Positions 16,884 to 26,233 are shown, numbered from the stretch's first letter. The stretch: DNA of 64,000 bases from Arthrobacter sp. AFG7.2 (GCF_002892835.1 NZ_PJMB01000003.1:1-64000); one strand, 5' to 3'. Made by a program: numbers and translations. The notes: generated by a model not told the origin, from the sequence alone.

Positions 16884-19238
16884 CTAGCCGTTCCCGTTGC
16901 CGTTGCTGTTGCCGTTCCCATTGCCGTTGCTGCTCGGTTCCGGGGCCGGCTGAGGGGCGGCCGGAGCGGCCGGGGCCGACGGGGCAGGCGCCTGCGGGGC
17001 TTGCGGTGCCTGGGGTGCGCGCGGGGCCGTCGTTGCAGGGGTGCGGGTGTTGCCGCCGCCGCCGTTCAGCATGCTGCTGGGCGGGGCAGGGAACGGCTCG
17101 GTGCCGTAGGCGGGTGCGATCTGCGACATGAAGTTCGAGAACATCGGACCGGCGATCATGTAACCGTCAATTCCCTTGTAGAACTTCCCGTTGACGGTGA
17201 TGTTCTGGCCGGGACGGTCCTGGGCACCCAAGGGGTCACCGAACCAGGCGGCGGTGGCCAGGCCGGTGGTGTGGCCAACAACCCAGGTGGACTCGTTGTT
17301 GTTGGACGTACCGGTCTTCGCACCGATGGGGAAGTCGGTCCGGGTGGAAATCCGGGGCTGGATCAGTGCACCGGAGCCGCGGTTCAGGACTTCCTGGAGG
17401 GCGTAGTTCACGCCGCGGGCAACCTCGGGCTTGATGGCGTCGCGGCAATTGCTGGACTGTGCCGGCAGGGTGGCACCGGTCTGGTCAGTCACCGCTGTGA
17501 TGGCGATGGCCTCGCAGTACTTGCCGTCATTGGCGAACGTCGCGAAGGCGCTGGCCATGGTCAGTGGCGACGTCTGGGTGGAACCCAGCAGGTTGCTGAG
17601 AGTGGACATGTCGATCTTCGGGTTGGGCTCGCTGCCGTCCAGGGAGGGCAGGCCGCTGTGGAGGCCGACGGCGTCAACTATTTTCTGAATGCCGCAGAAG
17701 TCCACCTGCGCGGCAGAAGCGAAGGTGACGGTGTTGATGGAGTTGTAGAGGCCTTCAAGAACTGACAAGGGCCGGTACCACTGGGGCTCAGCATTCTGCA
17801 GGTCATCAGCTGTGCCCAGGCCCTGGTTCTTTTGCGCCGTGCTGTAGCCGCCGGTCACCTTCCCGCACGTGTGGCGCCACGGAAAGCTCAGGGGATAGAT
17901 GCGCTGGGCAGAATTCACCACAGTGTTCATGGCCTTGCCCTCGTTAAGCCACTGGGCGAACGTAAACGGCTTCATGGTGGAGCCGGGCTGCGCGCCGCCC
18001 AGGCCGTTGAGGTCGTTGCCGTCCTTGTCCAGCTTGTCCACATTGAAGTTCACCTGGGAGTCGAAGGCGCCTTCAGCGGGGAGGAATAAGGTGTTCTGGG
18101 CCATCGAGATGATTTTGCCGGAGTTGGGCTGCACGGAAACCATGGCGGCGCCCCATTTGTCCGGGTTGGCCCCGGCGGAGGCGTTGACCTGCTCCTGGGC
18201 GGCGACCTGGGCAGCCGGGTCAAGGGTGGTGGTGATGGTCAGGCCGCCGCCGTAGATGAGGCGCTTGCGCTCATCAAGGTCCGCACCGTATGCAGGATTG
18301 TTCTCCAGCAGGTGCAGCACGTAGTCACAGAAGTACGGAGCGGTGGATGCGTAGGCGCAACCCTGGCGCGCCGGGGTGACCTTGGTCTCCACGGGGGTGG
18401 CGACGGCAGCTTCGTAATCAACCTGAGTGATTTTGCCCTGGTCCCGCATCAGGGTCAGCACCAGGTCCCGGCGCTGCTTGGAGCTCTCCGGGTTGCTGAT
18501 GGGATCGAACGCAGAGGGGCTGTTGACCAATCCCGCCAGCAGTGCGGCCTGCGGAAGCGTGAGATCCTTGGCGGAGGTGCTGAAGAAGAACCTGGAGGCA
18601 GCCTCGACGCCATACGCGTCACGGTTGAAGAACACGATGTTCAGGTAACCCTCAAGGATCTGCTCCTTGCTGAATTCCTTCTCCAGGGCAATGGCGAGCT
18701 TCATCTCCCGGAGCTTGTCACCCACGCCCTTGTTGACGCCATTCAATTTGATGTCTTCGTCCCGGCCCTCGGCGGCGAGGTTGGAGTTCAGGACGTTGTT
18801 CACATACTGCTGGGTAACGGTGGAAGCGCCCTGCCTGTTGCCGCGTGCGGTGCTCACCAGGGCACGGAGGATGCCCGTGGTGTCCACACCGCCGTGCTCA
18901 TAGAAGCGGCTGTCCTCGACCGCGATGACGGCTTCCTTCATGAAGGGCGAAATCTGGTCCAGGGCAACCTTGGTCCGGTTCTCCGTGTAGACGCTGGCGA
19001 TCTCGCTGCCGTCCGCAGCCAGGATCCTGGTGGTCTGGTTGGGCGGGTCTACCTTGAGCTCGGCAGGGAGGGTGTCAAAGAACTCGATCGAACCGCTGGC
19101 TGCGCTGCCTGAGACGGCTGCCGCGGGGACCAGCAGCCCTGCTACCAGGACACCGCAAATTGCACTCACGCCAAGGAAGACTAGGATCTTTCCGAGGGTG
19201 GTGGCAGTGTCGAATAATGGGTTCGTACGAGTCGCCAT
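16884..19238 (-). CDS. Class A penicillin-binding protein (PonA2-like transglycosylase/transpeptidase)
   Basis: 784 aa. Short cytoplasmic tail, one anchor helix (about 15-38), GT51 glycosyltransferase (EDSRFYEHGGVD with catalytic Glu near 104, STVTQQYVNN), then the transpeptidase with SxxK in GSTMKP (Ser near 420), SIN near 500 and KTGT near 641. It polymerises and cross-links peptidoglycan. The C-terminus after about 715 is Pro/Ala-rich and ends in a Gly-Asn repeat (NGNGNGNSNGNGNG); no PASTA domain is evident, unlike mycobacterial PonA2. The ATG is preceded by TAAAGT with a 7-nt gap and no Shine-Dalgarno. Confidence 0.94.
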   Translation of the reverse strand: MATRTNPLFDTATTLGKILVFLGVSAICGVLVAGLLVPAAAVSGSAASGSIEFFDTLPAELKVDPPNQTTRILAADGSEIASVYTENRTKVALDQISPFMKEAVIAVEDSRFYEHGGVDTTGILRALVSTARGNRQGASTVTQQYVNNVLNSNLAAEGRDEDIKLNGVNKGVGDKLREMKLAIALEKEFSKEQILEGYLNIVFFNRDAYGVEAASRFFFSTSAKDLTLPQAALLAGLVNSPSAFDPISNPESSKQRRDLVLTLMRDQGKITQVDYEAAVATPVETKVTPARQGCAYASTAPYFCDYVLHLLENNPAYGADLDERKRLIYGGGLTITTTLDPAAQVAAQEQVNASAGANPDKWGAAMVSVQPNSGKIISMAQNTLFLPAEGAFDSQVNFNVDKLDKDGNDLNGLGGAQPGSTMKPFTFAQWLNEGKAMNTVVNSAQRIYPLSFPWRHTCGKVTGGYSTAQKNQGLGTADDLQNAEPQWYRPLSVLEGLYNSINTVTFASAAQVDFCGIQKIVDAVGLHSGLPSLDGSEPNPKIDMSTLSNLLGSTQTSPLTMASAFATFANDGKYCEAIAITAVTDQTGATLPAQSSNCRDAIKPEVARGVNYALQEVLNRGSGALIQPRISTRTDFPIGAKTGTSNNNESTWVVGHTTGLATAAWFGDPLGAQDRPGQNITVNGKFYKGIDGYMIAGPMFSNFMSQIAPAYGTEPFPAPPSSMLNGGGGNTRTPATTAPRAPQAPQAPQAPAPSAPAAPAAPQPAPEPSSNGNGNGNSNGNGNG

Positions 19239-19275
19239 GTTTTCCACTTTACCGGCAAGGACTAGTCTTTCTCTC

Positions 19276-19431
19276 ATGACCAAATGGGAGTACGCGACGA
19301 TTCCGCTCATTATTCACGCCACAAAGCAGATTCTCGACCAGTGGGGAGACGACGGCTGGGAGCTGGTTCAGGTGGTGCCCGGGCCGGACGGAAACGGCCT
19401 GGTTGCCTACCTCAAGAGGGAGAAGCAGTAG
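19276..19431 (+). CDS. DUF4177-like small protein
   Basis: 51 aa, MTKWEYATIPL then WGDDGWELVQVVPG, the pattern of the small DUF4177 alpha/beta proteins of unknown function, here in its usual actinobacterial place beside the class A PBP. The 37-nt divergent gap holds a TANNNT box for each gene: TAGTCT ends 7 nt before this ATG, so both messages may be leaderless. Its stop is 1 nt before the RidA ATG. Confidence 0.8.
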   Translation: MTKWEYATIPLIIHATKQILDQWGDDGWELVQVVPGPDGNGLVAYLKREKQ

Positions 19432-19432
19432 C

Positions 19433-19966
19433 ATGAGCATGTCCGCAGAGGCCCAGTCCGGCGCGGCCGCGGCCCCCGTTTCCGCTGTGGAGCAACGCCT
19501 TGCAGATCTCGGGCTCACCCTTCCGGAAGTGGCCGCGCCGGTGGCCGCATACGTACCTGCCGTGATCTCCGGCAGCCACGTGTACACGTCCGGTCAGCTG
19601 CCCTTCATTAACGGCAAACTCCCGGCGACAGGGAAGGTGTCCGCGGGGACCGAAGGCTTCGCCGATGAGCCAACCGTCTCGCCGGAAGACGCCCAGCGCT
19701 ACGCGGCCGTTTGTGCCGTCAACGCCCTTGCAGCCGTCAAAAGCGTCATCGGCGACCTTGACCGCATCACCCGCATTGTCAAAGTTGTGGGATTTGTCTC
19801 ATCCGACCCCTCCTTCACCGGGCAGCCCGGTGTCATCAACGGTGCGTCCGAACTGCTGGGACGTGTCCTCGGCGACGCCGGCCAGCACGCACGCTCCGCC
19901 GTCGGCGTCTCCGTGCTGCCCCTCGACTCTCCGGTCGAGGTCGAACTGATAGCGGAATTCAGCTAG
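19433..19966 (+). CDS. RidA/YjgF-family protein
   Basis: 177 aa, longer at the N-terminus than E. coli RidA. The fold is recognisable from SGSHVYTSGQLPF, AVCAVNALAAVKSVIGDL and the closing VEVELIAEF. Relatives deaminate reactive enamine/imine intermediates, but the usual active-site Arg region is not obviously conserved (GQHARSAVGV carries the candidate Arg). GGGAGAAG lies about 10 nt before the ATG; a second ATG 6 nt on is possible. Position next to DUF4177, Nudix and crp matches other actinobacteria. Confidence 0.88.
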   Translation: MSMSAEAQSGAAAAPVSAVEQRLADLGLTLPEVAAPVAAYVPAVISGSHVYTSGQLPFINGKLPATGKVSAGTEGFADEPTVSPEDAQRYAAVCAVNALAAVKSVIGDLDRITRIVKVVGFVSSDPSFTGQPGVINGASELLGRVLGDAGQHARSAVGVSVLPLDSPVEVELIAEFS

Positions 19967-19982
19967 GACCGGTCGGTTTCCC

Positions 19983-20894
19983 TTGCCACAACTCGCCCGA
20001 CGGCTCTTCGCACTTCCCCAGGACCTTGAAGGGGCGGCCCAGAGCTGGCTCGAACACGGCGAAAGAACCCCGCGGGCAGCGCGCCTTGCATCCTCGGTGG
20101 TGCTGCTGCGGGATTCCCCAACCGGCCTCGAAACCTGGCTTGCCTACCGGCCGGGATCCTCGCCGCTTGGCGTCCTGGCCTTTCCCGGCGGCTCGCTGGA
20201 CACGGCCGACGACGATCCCGTCGGCTGGCTGGGCCCCTCACCGCAGCATTGGGCTGAGCAGATGGGAACGTCCGACGTCGGGCTGGCGCGGCGCCACGTG
20301 CTGGGCGCCATCCGTGAGCTCTTCGAGGAAACCGGCCTGCTGCTCGCCGGTCCTGATATGGCCGGCACCGTCGAAGGAACCTCAACCCCGGAGTGGATGC
20401 GCGCCCGCGTTGCCGTCGCCGAGCAGGAAAGGACCTTCCCGGAGATCCTCGCCAAGCGGGGACTGTCCGTCCGGACTGACCTGCTCAAGTCCCTGGTCAA
20501 CTGGAGGAGCCCAGACTTTGCGCACCGCCGGTTCGACACCCGCTATTTTGCCGCCACTGTTCCTCTGAACCAGCATCCCACCCTGCTGGAGGAGAAGGGT
20601 GTGTGGGGCCGCTGGGTCAATGCTGCCGACGTCATCGCCGGGCGGCACACCACCGCACTGGGTGACGAAGTGGGCCAGGAGAACACGGTGGGCCGCACCC
20701 TGGGGGAGCTCCTGGTCCCCGGCTCCGAGATCATGCTGGAAAAGATGGCCGCCGCCAACGGCTGCATCGCGTACCTCAGCTATAAGCGCAAGGCCCACGT
20801 GTACCAGCCGGTCCTGGTTGAAGAAGACGGCAAGCTCATGCTCGAGGTGGAGGCCGCGAAGACTACGGCCGACGACCCGCAGCGCGAACGCTAG
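19983..20894 (+). CDS. Nudix hydrolase
   Basis: 303 aa. The Nudix box is complete: Gly in AFPGGSLD, then a long insert and REL-FEETGLL (RExxEExG, about residues 113-122). The insert between the Gly-rich strand and the box is longer than in small Nudix enzymes, as in the NUDT19/RNA-decapping-like group; the substrate is unknown. The start is uncertain: TTG at 19983 gives PQLARRLFALP and is the only start codon between the upstream stop and the fold; its ribosome site is poor, so coupling to ridA (16 nt) is likely. Overlaps the next, converging gene by 4 nt. Confidence 0.85.
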   Translation: MPQLARRLFALPQDLEGAAQSWLEHGERTPRAARLASSVVLLRDSPTGLETWLAYRPGSSPLGVLAFPGGSLDTADDDPVGWLGPSPQHWAEQMGTSDVGLARRHVLGAIRELFEETGLLLAGPDMAGTVEGTSTPEWMRARVAVAEQERTFPEILAKRGLSVRTDLLKSLVNWRSPDFAHRRFDTRYFAATVPLNQHPTLLEEKGVWGRWVNAADVIAGRHTTALGDEVGQENTVGRTLGELLVPGSEIMLEKMAAANGCIAYLSYKRKAHVYQPVLVEEDGKLMLEVEAAKTTADDPQRER

Positions 20895-21079
20895 ATCCTG
20901 CGGAGCGTGGCGTAAGGGCGGCTCGGAAGGGTGCCTGCGGTCCACGGCTGCACCGGGGGCTCCGGCGGTATCTCGCCACGGCCGTCACGGAGTACCAGGA
21001 CCACTGTCCCGGTTATGGCAGCCAAGGCCGCCAGGCCCAGCAGGATCAACAGGACAACCATCGCCACTGACATCGCCAT
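20891..21079 (-). CDS. Small single-helix membrane protein
   Basis: 62 aa: one strongly hydrophobic helix (about 3-30, MVVLLILLGLAALAAI...) and a short Pro-rich, cytoplasm-facing tail ending SRPYATLRRI. An AGGTG ribosome site sits 4-5 nt before the ATG. No function recognised. Composition and the ribosome site favour a real gene over chance. Confidence 0.6.
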   Translation of the reverse strand: MAMSVAMVVLLILLGLAALAAITGTVVLVLRDGRGEIPPEPPVQPWTAGTLPSRPYATLRRI

Positions 21080-21156
21080 GCACCTCGTATGCCAATTTTA
21101 CCGCTGTTCGCCTGCTAAAAGCTGTGGTTGACCCGCTCTACCGTGCCCGCCCAGCC

Positions 21157-21262
21157 GACGCTCCATCACTTTCCGGCGGGTTCTAAACGGACGCTCCATC
21201 ACTTTCCGTTCCTCCGTCTGACAGAGGGTTCTGTGGAAGGCTCACAGGATGTGATGGGGCGT
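21157..21262. repeat. Intergenic repeat: two direct and one inverted copy of an ACGCTCCATCAC-type unit
   Basis: A 19-bp unit, GACGCTCCATCACTTTCCG, occurs at 21157-21175 and again at 21190-21208 with no mismatch. An inverted, 11/12-matching core (GTGATGGGGCGT) is at 21251-21262, so copies 1-2 and 3 can fold back on one another. No gene fits here; the 236-nt gap otherwise holds only the crp terminator. It resembles a short dispersed intergenic repeat. Confidence 0.6.
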
Positions 21263-21277
21263 TTCCGGGTTAAAGGC

Positions 21278-21304
21278 AAAAGGCCGCCCCGGGGGGCGGC
21301 CTTT
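21278..21304 (-). terminator. Terminator of crp
   Basis: AAAGGCCGCC (21278-21287) pairs with GGCGGCCTTT (21295-21304). On the minus strand the stem is followed by TTTTGCCTTT, 12 nt after the crp stop. Confidence 0.85.
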
Positions 21305-21315
21305 GTCTTGTGCGT

Positions 21316-21993
21316 TTAGCGGGAGCGCTGGCGGAGGCGCTGCATGTCCAGGATGACGACGGCGCGGGCTTCGAGACGCAGCCAGCCGCGCTGGACGAAT
21401 TCGGCGAGGGCTTTGTTGACGGTTTCGCGGGAAGCGCCAACCAGCTGCGCGAGCTCTTCCTGGGTGAGTTCATGCGCTACCAGGACACCGTCCGTTGCGG
21501 GGCGGCCGAAGCGGTCGGCGAGGTCGAGGAGGGCCTTGGCCACCCGGCCGGGAACGTCGGAGAAGACAAGGTCGGAGAGTGAATCGTTGGTGCGGCGGAG
21601 CCGGCGTGCCAGTGCCTGCAGGAGTTGCGCAGAGACCTCGGGACGCGTGCGGAGCAGGGTGTTCAGGCTCTCGTTCTTGAGGCCGGCCAGCCGGGTCTCC
21701 GATACCGCGGTTGCGGTTGCGGTGCGCGGGCTGGGATCGAAGAGGGCCATCTCACCGAACAGCTCGCCGGGGCCCAGGATGGCCAGCAGGGATTCGCGGC
21801 CGTCAGGAGAGGTGCGGCCCAGCTTCACCTTGCCGGAGACGATGAAGTACAGCTGGTCTCCCTGGTCGCCCTCACGGAACACCGAAGCGCCGCGGGACAG
21901 GTCCACCTCGGTCAGCTCGTCCGTCAGCAGACGGAATGCGTCGTCGTCGAGCGTGGCGAAAAGGGGTGCTCGGCGCAGTACCTCGATGTCCAT
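21316..21993 (-). CDS. crp: cAMP receptor-type transcription regulator (Crp/GlxR)
   Basis: 225 aa, the length of corynebacterial GlxR and mycobacterial Crp. N-terminal cyclic-nucleotide domain with the phosphate-binding cassette GELFGEMALFDPSPRTATATA (about 71-91), dimer helix, then a winged HTH (LTQEELAQLVGASRETVNKAL, about 173-193). It should bind TGTGA-N6-TCACA sites; a 9/10 match lies in the acs promoter in this window. GGAGA lies 5-9 nt before the ATG at 21993. The upstream 250 nt to marP contain only a weak half-site match (TGTGACGAACTTGGCA), so autoregulation is unproven. Confidence 0.93.
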   Translation of the reverse strand: MDIEVLRRAPLFATLDDDAFRLLTDELTEVDLSRGASVFREGDQGDQLYFIVSGKVKLGRTSPDGRESLLAILGPGELFGEMALFDPSPRTATATAVSETRLAGLKNESLNTLLRTRPEVSAQLLQALARRLRRTNDSLSDLVFSDVPGRVAKALLDLADRFGRPATDGVLVAHELTQEELAQLVGASRETVNKALAEFVQRGWLRLEARAVVILDMQRLRQRSR

Positions 21994-22245
21994 GAAATCT
22001 CCTGAATAAAAGTGTCGGCTGTGGCGCTTGTGCCATTGTTTCAGAATTTTCAAGGTTCTGTGACGAACTTGGCAGGCGAAACGCCCTGATGGAGGGCCGC
22101 AAGGGCGCCACGGGACGCGTTACGGGACGCCGAAAAGCCGGTTCGGCAGGCTGCGGTGGGAAGCCCGTCAGCCCTCGGGAGCCGTCCAGAATATTGCCAG
22201 TATGCACCACTAGAATGAAAGTTCAACTGTTTATAAGGAGCCTTT

Positions 22246-23430
22246 GTGGTCGGCTTGACTGTCCTGGACCTGATCCTGATCCTGGCGCTGCTGTCCTATC
22301 TGGTGTACGGCCTGCGCAACGGTTTCCTGGTGACAGTGGGCGGCATTGCAGGGTTTGCTGCCGGCGCGGTGGCAGCCTTTTTCGCGGTTCCCCTGGTGAG
22401 CGGCTATGTGGAGGACACCGGCTGGAGGCTGACCGCTATTGTCGCGGCCGCCGTCGTGCTGGTGGTCCTGGGGCACGGCCTGGGGACGATGGTGGGACGG
22501 CACATCCGCGGCGCCGTCCGGATCCGGCCCCTGCGCGCGGTGGACCGCCTTGTTGGCGGCGCTGTGAACGTGGTGGTCTCCGCACTGGTGATGTCCATGC
22601 TGGCCTTCAGCGTCAGCTCACTCGGTGTGCCGTTCGTGTCCCAGAGGCTGGCCGAGTCCAAAGTCATCCGCTTCATTGACGGGCTGACACCGGACCCCGT
22701 CAAGGCAACCATGGCGCAGCTGCGCTCCACGGTGATCGGCAACGGCATACCCACGCTGTTGGAGGGGCTGGAAGCCGGCCCCACTGTGCCGGCACCCAAC
22801 GCCAGCACGAACACCCCTGCCTTGAACCGGGCCGCCGAGTCAGTGCTCAGGATTGCCGGGACTGCCTATCAATGCGGCCAAAACCAGACGGGCACAGGGT
22901 TTGTGGTGTCCCGGGAACGGGTGGTCACCAACGCGCATGTGGTGGCGGGCGTGTCGCAGCCGGTGGTGGAGATGCCGGATGGGGGAGCGATGCCGGGACA
23001 GGTGGTGTATTTCGACACAAAACATGACCTGGCGGTACTGGCCGTGGAGGACCTTTCCGCCGCCCCGCTGGCGTTGAGCCAGGACCTTCCGGGTGGCAGC
23101 CCTGCCGCTTTCGCGGGCTACCCCCATGGCGGGCCCTTCCAGTCGAAGCCCGCTACGGTGCAGGACATCACCACTGTGCTGGTGCCGGATATCTACGGCA
23201 ACAACGCATCGCCGGAGGAGATCTACCGGCTGGCCGGGGATGTGCAGCCGGGAAACTCGGGCGGCCCGCTTTTGACCATGGAGGGGCAGGTGGCAGGAGT
23301 GATTTTCGCCAAGGCGACGGCGGATACCGCAATGGGTTTCGCCATCACCATGGATGACCTGACGCCCGTGGCAGCGCAGGCATCAGCCCTGTCTGCCCCC
23401 GTGTCCTCCGGGCAGTGCATCCAGAAGTAG
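22246..23430 (+). CDS. marP: MarP-type membrane serine protease
   Basis: 394 aa. Four N-terminal CvpA-like membrane helices (about 4-130) and a periplasmic trypsin-like protease with His231 (TNAHVV), Asp261 (KHDLAVL) and Ser338 (GNSGGP). Cys210 and Cys391 match the two cysteines whose disulfide controls mycobacterial MarP, an acid-resistance protease acting on cell-wall hydrolases. GTG start with AAGGAG 5 nt upstream. Divergent from crp, as expected of this conserved block. Confidence 0.93.
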   Translation: MVGLTVLDLILILALLSYLVYGLRNGFLVTVGGIAGFAAGAVAAFFAVPLVSGYVEDTGWRLTAIVAAAVVLVVLGHGLGTMVGRHIRGAVRIRPLRAVDRLVGGAVNVVVSALVMSMLAFSVSSLGVPFVSQRLAESKVIRFIDGLTPDPVKATMAQLRSTVIGNGIPTLLEGLEAGPTVPAPNASTNTPALNRAAESVLRIAGTAYQCGQNQTGTGFVVSRERVVTNAHVVAGVSQPVVEMPDGGAMPGQVVYFDTKHDLAVLAVEDLSAAPLALSQDLPGGSPAAFAGYPHGGPFQSKPATVQDITTVLVPDIYGNNASPEEIYRLAGDVQPGNSGGPLLTMEGQVAGVIFAKATADTAMGFAITMDDLTPVAAQASALSAPVSSGQCIQK

Positions 23431-23439
23431 GCAGGACTG

Positions 23440-23898
23440 CTAGAGGACTTCGGCGAGGTAATCGATGGCCAGCCGGTACCCGAAAACACCTGCGCCCACA
23501 ATAACCGCAGAGCATACCGGCGAGAGGTAGGAGTGGTGCCGGAACTCCTCCCGCTGGTGCACATTGGTGATGTGGACCTCGACGGCGGCAACCTGGACGG
23601 CAGCGAGGGCATCGCGCAGCGCAACGGAAGTGTGCGTGAACGCGCCTGCATTGATGACGATGCCCTTGGCGTTGCTCCGGGCCGCGTGGATCGTGTCCAG
23701 CAGGACGCCCTCGTGGTTTGACTGGACACACTCGGCCACGAAGCCGTGGGCTTCTGCGGTCCGGGCGGCAAGTTCCTCGACGTCAGCCAGGGTGGACGTG
23801 CCGTACTTTTCCGGTTCCCGGGTGCCCAGCAGGTTCAGGTTGGGCCCGTTGATTACCAGGATGATGCCGCGGCTGGCGGATGAAGAGGGTTCGGTCAT
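23440..23898 (-). CDS. aroQ: Type II 3-dehydroquinate dehydratase
   Basis: 152 aa, third step of the shikimate pathway. Seen: [19 protein letters not shown] with catalytic Arg and Tyr of the flexible lid, [32 protein letters not shown] with catalytic His. The ATG has TAGATT ending 7 nt upstream and no Shine-Dalgarno. It sits alone between marP and the galactoside block, not with other aro genes. Confidence 0.95.
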   Translation of the reverse strand: MTEPSSSASRGIILVINGPNLNLLGTREPEKYGTSTLADVEELAARTAEAHGFVAECVQSNHEGVLLDTIHAARSNAKGIVINAGAFTHTSVALRDALAAVQVAAVEVHITNVHQREEFRHHSYLSPVCSAVIVGAGVFGYRLAIDYLAEVL

Positions 23899-23988
23899 GC
23901 GAGTAAATCTATCGCCTGGGACGGACTGCCGCGCATTCTTACAGCGAAGAGCGCGCGGCAGCCAAAGGCCGGCAGTGCGGGCAAACTG

Positions 23989-26181
23989 CTAGAGGGCCGT
24001 GAACTTCAGCAGCAGTGCGTGCTCGGGGTTGAGGATGGGCATGGGCACGCCCACTTCGGCAAGGAAGCGGCCGCTCGCCACTGCCCCGCCGTCCAGCCAG
24101 GCCGGGGGCTGGGCCTGGCTGAAGGTATGGGCGTAGCCCGGGTCACCGGTGGCCGGCGCAATCGCTTCCATCCGGTAGGTCCTGTCCGCTTCAAGGCCGG
24201 GGATGGCGAGCCTGCCGGGCTGCTCAGCGTAGCCGGTGCGCAGGCTCACCACGGCAAACAGCGCCGCCGTCGTTCCTGCCTCGGGTGGCACTGCGGCTAC
24301 CGTGCCGTGCAGCATCAGCGACTCGTCCGGAACATCGGCACGGACCATCCGGCCGCCGTGCAGAAGGTCCCGGTGTTCCTTGAACAGGGCGATGAACCGT
24401 TTGAGCTCCTCCCGCCCGGCACCGGTGACCTTCCGGACGTCCCACTCCATGCCGAAGTGCCCGAAGAGGGCCGTGATGGCCCGGAAGGACAGGTCATGGG
24501 TGCGTGCAGTGGTGTGCGAGGTGGTGGGGCCGATGTGGCTGCCCATCAGCTCCGGCGGAACCACCAGTCCGGTCCAGCGCTGGATGGTCTGCCGCTCCAG
24601 GGCGTCGTTGCAGTCGGAGGCCCAGATCCGGTCTGTCCGCTCCAGGATTCCCAGGTCCACGCGGGCGCCTCCGGAGGAGCAGCTTTCAATTTCGACGCCG
24701 GGATGGGCCTTGCGGAGCTCGTCGAACAGGCGATAGGCGGCGAGGGTCTGCTGGTGGACCGAGGAACTGCCGGCGTGCCCGTGTTCCAGGAGGTCCCGGT
24801 TCTGGTCCCATTTGAGGTAGCTGATGTTGTTCCCCCCGAGGAGGGCATCAATGCGGTCGTAGATATATTTCCACGCCTCAGGGTTAACCAGGTCGATGAC
24901 GTGCTGGTTGCGCCACTCCAGCGGCAGCCGGCCGCCGTCCTTGTGGGAGCGTGCTGCCGGGCCAACGATCCAGTCCGGATGCGCCCTTGCGATGTCTGAG
25001 TCCAGGTTGACCATCTCTGGCTCCACCCACAGCCCGAACTCCATGCCACGGGACGATACTGCTTCGATAAGCGGTGCCAGGCCGTTGGGCCACAGGGACT
25101 CGTCCACGTACCAGTCACCGAGCCCGGCGTTGTCGCCGCGGCGTCCGCGGAACCAGCCGTCGTCGAGCACGAAGCGCTCCACGCCCAGGTCGGCGGCGGA
25201 CTTGGCCAGTTCGATCAGGGTCTCCAGGTTGTGGTCAAAGTAGACCGCTTCCCAGGTGTTCAGCACCACCGGGCGCGGCTTGCCCGCGGGCAGGCCGGTG
25301 GACGCGGCGGGGAGTACGTGGTGGGGGCGGGACCGGAACCAGCTGTAGAACGCTTCGCTGATGCCGTCCAGGCCCCGGTCCGAGTAGGCGGCGAACAGGC
25401 CGGGTGTGGTGTAACTGCCGCCGGGCTCGAGGATGACTTCGGCGGGGCCCAGCAGCTCAGAGCCGCCAATCATGGTCCTGCCGTCACCGATGGTGTCCGC
25501 GAACTGCTCGTGGTTGCCGCTCCAGGCCAGGTGCGTAGCCCAGACTTTGCCGTGCCGGTTGCCGAATCCGGCGGTGCCCGCGGCGAAGAGGAGGGAAGAG
25601 TCATGTCCGGTACGGCCGTGCCGGCCGGTCCTGACCCAGGTGCCCTGCTGGATGGGGCGGCGCTGCGGGTGCCGTTCGCGGCACCAGCGGCCGGTCAGGT
25701 CCAGAAGTTCGACGGCGTCCGGCGCCACCGGGAGGACGGTTGCCAGTTCGTCGACTTGGAAGGGGGTGGTGCCGTCATTGGTAACGGTATGCCGCAGTTC
25801 CAGCAGGCCGCCGTCGTGAAGCGTCAGGGCGGACTGGACGGAGAGTCCGGCGTCCGGATCGGCTTGCTCGATCAATGCCGTGGTGCCCTCAACGCGTGCT
25901 GCCAGGACGCGGAGGCGGGCAGAGAAATCAAGCCCGGAAACGCCGCCGGCAATGCGGGAGCCGCGCAGGGCGGGCCGTCCGCGCCAGGCAGATGACGCCT
26001 GGGGGAGGAGTCCGGCGGGTACGCGGGCGCCGATGGAGGAGTGGGGAACCGGTTCGGTGAGGATGGCCAGGTCCGGCAACGTGCCGCCCAGGTCGGCACC
26101 CCAATGGACCACCTCCGCCTCGCCGCTGTCGAAGCTGATCAGCAGGCTGGTGCCGGCGGAACGGAGATGCAGGGGATCCAT
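23989..26181 (-). CDS. Alpha-galactosidase, GH36
   Basis: 730 aa, full length for family GH36. N-terminal beta-sandwich to about 300, (beta/alpha)8 barrel with LNTWEAVYFDHN, FVLDDGWFRGRRGD, nucleophile Asp in YLKWDQNRD (near 457), and acid/base Asp in IWASDCNDALERQ (near 522), then a C-terminal sheet domain. It releases alpha-linked galactose from raffinose, melibiose or galactomannan fragments. No signal peptide, so it acts on imported oligosaccharides. Last gene of the sugar operon, 131 nt beyond the binding-protein gene with a large hairpin between. Confidence 0.94.
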   Translation of the reverse strand: MDPLHLRSAGTSLLISFDSGEAEVVHWGADLGGTLPDLAILTEPVPHSSIGARVPAGLLPQASSAWRGRPALRGSRIAGGVSGLDFSARLRVLAARVEGTTALIEQADPDAGLSVQSALTLHDGGLLELRHTVTNDGTTPFQVDELATVLPVAPDAVELLDLTGRWCRERHPQRRPIQQGTWVRTGRHGRTGHDSSLLFAAGTAGFGNRHGKVWATHLAWSGNHEQFADTIGDGRTMIGGSELLGPAEVILEPGGSYTTPGLFAAYSDRGLDGISEAFYSWFRSRPHHVLPAASTGLPAGKPRPVVLNTWEAVYFDHNLETLIELAKSAADLGVERFVLDDGWFRGRRGDNAGLGDWYVDESLWPNGLAPLIEAVSSRGMEFGLWVEPEMVNLDSDIARAHPDWIVGPAARSHKDGGRLPLEWRNQHVIDLVNPEAWKYIYDRIDALLGGNNISYLKWDQNRDLLEHGHAGSSSVHQQTLAAYRLFDELRKAHPGVEIESCSSGGARVDLGILERTDRIWASDCNDALERQTIQRWTGLVVPPELMGSHIGPTTSHTTARTHDLSFRAITALFGHFGMEWDVRKVTGAGREELKRFIALFKEHRDLLHGGRMVRADVPDESLMLHGTVAAVPPEAGTTAALFAVVSLRTGYAEQPGRLAIPGLEADRTYRMEAIAPATGDPGYAHTFSQAQPPAWLDGGAVASGRFLAEVGVPMPILNPEHALLLKFTAL

Positions 26182-26233
26182 AGATGGAAACTCCTTGGAT
26201 AGTCACAGGGCGTTCATGGTCAGGTCAAGCAGG

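Noticed and set aside
21157-21208. CRISPR array
   Set aside because: Only two direct units with a 14-nt interval, plus one inverted unit, and no cas genes.
21128-21319. 63-codon plus-strand open frame
   Set aside because: It consists of the intergenic repeat translated twice (TLHHFP) and runs into the crp terminator; no ribosome site.
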